From contig JARVKI010000155.1 of NCBI GenBank assembly GCA_036674765.1, positions 1-63,155 of the forward strand: 63,155 bases of DNA, in the 5' to 3' direction. A program made the position numbers and the translations under genes. Below, in pieces: positions 61,000 to 63,155 of the stretch. Numbering within the stretch: position 1 is the stretch's first letter; each line of letters opens with the position of its first letter. The stretch comes from Seiridium cupressi (Eukaryota; Ascomycota; Sordariomycetes; Amphisphaeriales; Sporocadaceae). Under the pieces are notes generated by a model. That model was not told the origin of the DNA, did no database searches, and saw nothing but the letters and a program-made list of their open reading frames with translations.

Positions 61000-61645
61000 C
61001 GACTCTTTTTTGCAATGCCTTTCAAACATGCAACCTTAATATTGATCTCAAATATTACTCCCTCCACGCCCGGGCTGCTCTAGAAAGAATTCAGGACAGC
61101 CTGATCCATCAGAATGGGGCTGAGACGTATGCTTTTGGGTACCATCAGCCTAGATTAGAGCGCCATCTATTTCCACACTTGTGGTTGGGTTTGAAACCAA
61201 ATGTTGCTGAAGTAGGCTCGCATATGCACAGGCTCTCGTCCGAGGTGGAGCTGACATTGATGCCGTCGCAACAACCAGAGTCACTCCACTCTATTTGGCG
61301 ATCAAGCAGACCGGTTGGACGTGGCCGAGTTCCTCCTCGCCGAAGGGTCTCAGGAGATAGACCGTTTCGCATGGAATGACTGCAGGCCGCTTGATGTAGC
61401 TGTACGTAAGTCGAACCTTGATATCGTCAATTTACTCCTTGAGTATGGGGCAAAGACAGATCTTGTCGCCAATAAAGGCTGCTATGCAGGAAGACGTTGA
61501 CGTACTCAAGAGAGTTCTCGATCTCGGGCTTGACATCGATTTGGAAAGCACCGATGGGCGCAATATTCGCCGTATTCACCTGGCTTCCAACTGCGACAAT
61601 GATGAAATTGCCATGATACTTTCAGATCGTGGTGTGATGCCATAG
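61000..61645 (+). pseudogene. Ankyrin-repeat fragment with frameshifts
   Basis: Successive ankyrin units are GADIDAVATTRVTPLYLAIK (about 61245-61305), LDVAEFLLAEG and PLDVAVRKSNLDIVNLLLEY (61315-61500), then DVDVLKRVLDLGLDIDLEST (61495-61560). The frame changes twice between them. No start or full gene can be built. It may be a detached tail of the upstream kinase-ankyrin gene or a separate relic. Confidence 0.65.
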
Positions 61646-61758
61646 ACTCGTCGATAAGGGCTTTCCGGTTGCCATCCTAGACCCACTTTGACGATGTCTT
61701 GAAATAGGTTGAGCAATATCAAACAGCATAAACAGAACGAGTAATGGATAAATGCACA

Positions 61759-62253
61759 TCAAATGACCCTCGTGGCAGTTGATCCTGCCATAGCGATGAG
61801 TCCCTTGAAATGAAATTCTTGATGGCCCTTGTGCGTATCGTCCTCCGAGAACTTCCTAGCCAGGCGACAATCGACAATATATATGATGTTGCCGTGTCTT
61901 CCACTTCCTTTTAGGAATTTGTCGGGTTTGATGTCGTGGTGTGAAAAGTGCTTGTGGATACACTCGAGCTGAGATATAGCTTGATCCGCGATGAATAGAA
62001 TGGTCTTCAGCGAAAGATTCCGCTCGCAGTATTCGAAAAGGTCTTCCAATGATGATAATAGAAGCTCCAAAACCAGTACGTTTATATATGTCAAACGCAT
62101 TATGATGTTCGCCAGCCACACTACGGTTCCGCGTAGATGCAAGGCACATACGCAAGCGCCTCTTGTTCGGTTGCTGCAGAGCATTAAACTGATTCTGATC
62201 GTTAGTATGGCTTGACTACGCGCTTCCTCGCTTTTCAATGAGGCCTGAACCAA
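61759..62253 (-). pseudogene. Casein kinase 1-like fragment with degenerate catalytic motifs
   Basis: A 164-codon frame aligns by eye with the central part of CK1-family kinases: SLEDLFEYC, SLKTILFIADQAISQLECIH, then HHDIKPDKFLKGSGRHGN and IVDCRLARKF. In active CK1 the corresponding motifs are HRDIKPDNF and IDFGLAKK. Here Arg of HRD is His, Asn of KPDN is Lys, and DFG is DCR. The N-lobe glycine loop and the C-lobe are missing, and the ends of the frame carry unrelated sequence. A catalytically dead, truncated duplicate of a housekeeping CK1 is the best reading. Confidence 0.75.
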
Positions 62254-62440
62254 TCGATTGGGTCTGGATGTATGTTCTCACTACTCGGCGCTTCGATTTA
62301 GTGGAATGCTAACGCTCAACGCTTGCCGCTCTTGGTGGCGCCTCGGTCCGGGTTAATATGGGTCCATAGGCACATCACTTAGGGCACGCTTAGCTCCGAT
62401 TCTTGTGGTTAGCAACATTTCGCGTCGCTGGGGATCGGGA

Positions 62441-63155
62441 AAGATTAATGTTGTTTATTTAATATTATTTTTTTATACTTCTTTAAAAAGAGCAGGTTTA
62501 TAAATTATAATATACCGACCGTTTATTTTATATTATAATTATTAAAATAAATAATTTAATTACGTTTTTTTTAAGCTTTTTAATTATATATATTAAATTA
62601 TTTTATTTTATTTTTTTAATATTTAATTAATTAATTTATTTTAATAATTTATAAATTTAATATATTTAATATTTATAATTAAATGTAAATATTAAAGTTT
62701 TTATTAAAATTTTAAAATGAAAAAAATAATAATTCTTTTATATATAAATATTTTATTTTTATTTTTAAATTTTATAAAATTTAATAATTTTATTTTTATT
62801 TATAAAAATAATATATATATATATATATATTAATTAAATATTTATAATTTATATATAATATAAAATTATTATAAATTTTTCATTTTAATAATTATATAAT
62901 AATTTAAAAATTAATATAAATAAAAATAATTATATTTATTATTATTATAATAATAATATAAATTATTTAATATAATATAAAGTTAATTAATAAAAGTTAA
63001 TATTAAAAATAATAATATTTTTAATATTTTTATTTAATTTAATTTTTAATTTTAATAATTTAATAATATAAAAATAATAATAATAATTAATTAAATAATT
63101 AAAAAATAAATATTTATTTATTTAATATAATAAGTTTAGATTAAAATATTTTATA
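62441..63155. repeat. Extreme AT-rich block to window end
   Basis: From about 62440 on, G and C almost disappear and the sequence is a mixture of A/T homopolymers and TA-rich runs (including a TA dinucleotide stretch around 62811-62830). The transition from ordinary composition at 62400 is abrupt. No coding or RNA feature is visible. Candidates are an AT-rich isochore shaped by repeat-induced point mutation, centromere- or subtelomere-like DNA, or a mis-joined mitochondrial segment. Confidence 0.85.

Overview
The window looks like nuclear DNA of a filamentous ascomycete (Pezizomycotina; Eurotiomycetes is a guess). Genes are interrupted by short GT-AG introns of about 45-130 bp. The families present (HET, HeLo, NACHT-ankyrin, PigL_N-ankyrin, Fung_rhodopsin, HR-PKS, small secreted cysteine-rich proteins) are typical of the fungal accessory genome. 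No rRNA, tRNA, CRISPR array or prokaryotic operon was seen.

Left part (1-27.4 kb): a 72-base poly-C run abuts a PigL_N-ankyrin (STAND-type) gene with an in-frame stop. Next come a full-length ABC-C transporter, a cupin-like hypothetical gene, a short-chain dehydrogenase with an in-frame TGA, and a HET-domain gene with an A26 tract just before its start. Two small secreted cysteine-rich proteins flank an internally deleted Tc1/mariner element with near-perfect terminal inverted repeats and TA flanks. A decayed NACHT-ankyrin locus carrying a 130-bp direct duplication follows, then an intact two-exon gene with an OTT_1508-like nucleotide/nucleic-acid deaminase domain.

Middle (27.4-40.3 kb): a C2H2 zinc-finger gene, a cluster of hairpins in AT-rich DNA, a member of a widespread fungal family of unknown function that carries a frameshift, a third small secreted cysteine-rich protein, a 204-aa acidic hypothetical protein and a PTH11/rhodopsin-like membrane protein.

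Right part (42.4-56.3 kb): the core of a probable biosynthetic gene cluster. A 1045-aa NRPS-like enzyme (adenylation-thiolation-reductase) and a 2557-aa highly reducing polyketide synthase (KS-AT-DH-MT-ER-KR-ACP, no release domain) are divergently transcribed from a shared 2.4-kb region. Both are intact with all core catalytic residues, except a Gly-to-Ser change in the DH motif. The simplest hypothesis is that the PKS chain, or the acid derived from it, is activated and reduced by the A-T-R enzyme. No pathway-specific Zn2Cys6 regulator or P450 was recognised.

Right edge (57-63 kb): a graveyard of signalling and allorecognition genes. A frameshifted HeLo-domain gene lies divergent to a broken protein kinase-ankyrin gene, followed by an ankyrin fragment and a casein-kinase-1-like pseudokinase fragment. 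The window ends in about 700 bp of almost pure AT sequence, suggesting a boundary with an AT-rich (possibly RIP-affected) compartment or an assembly artefact.
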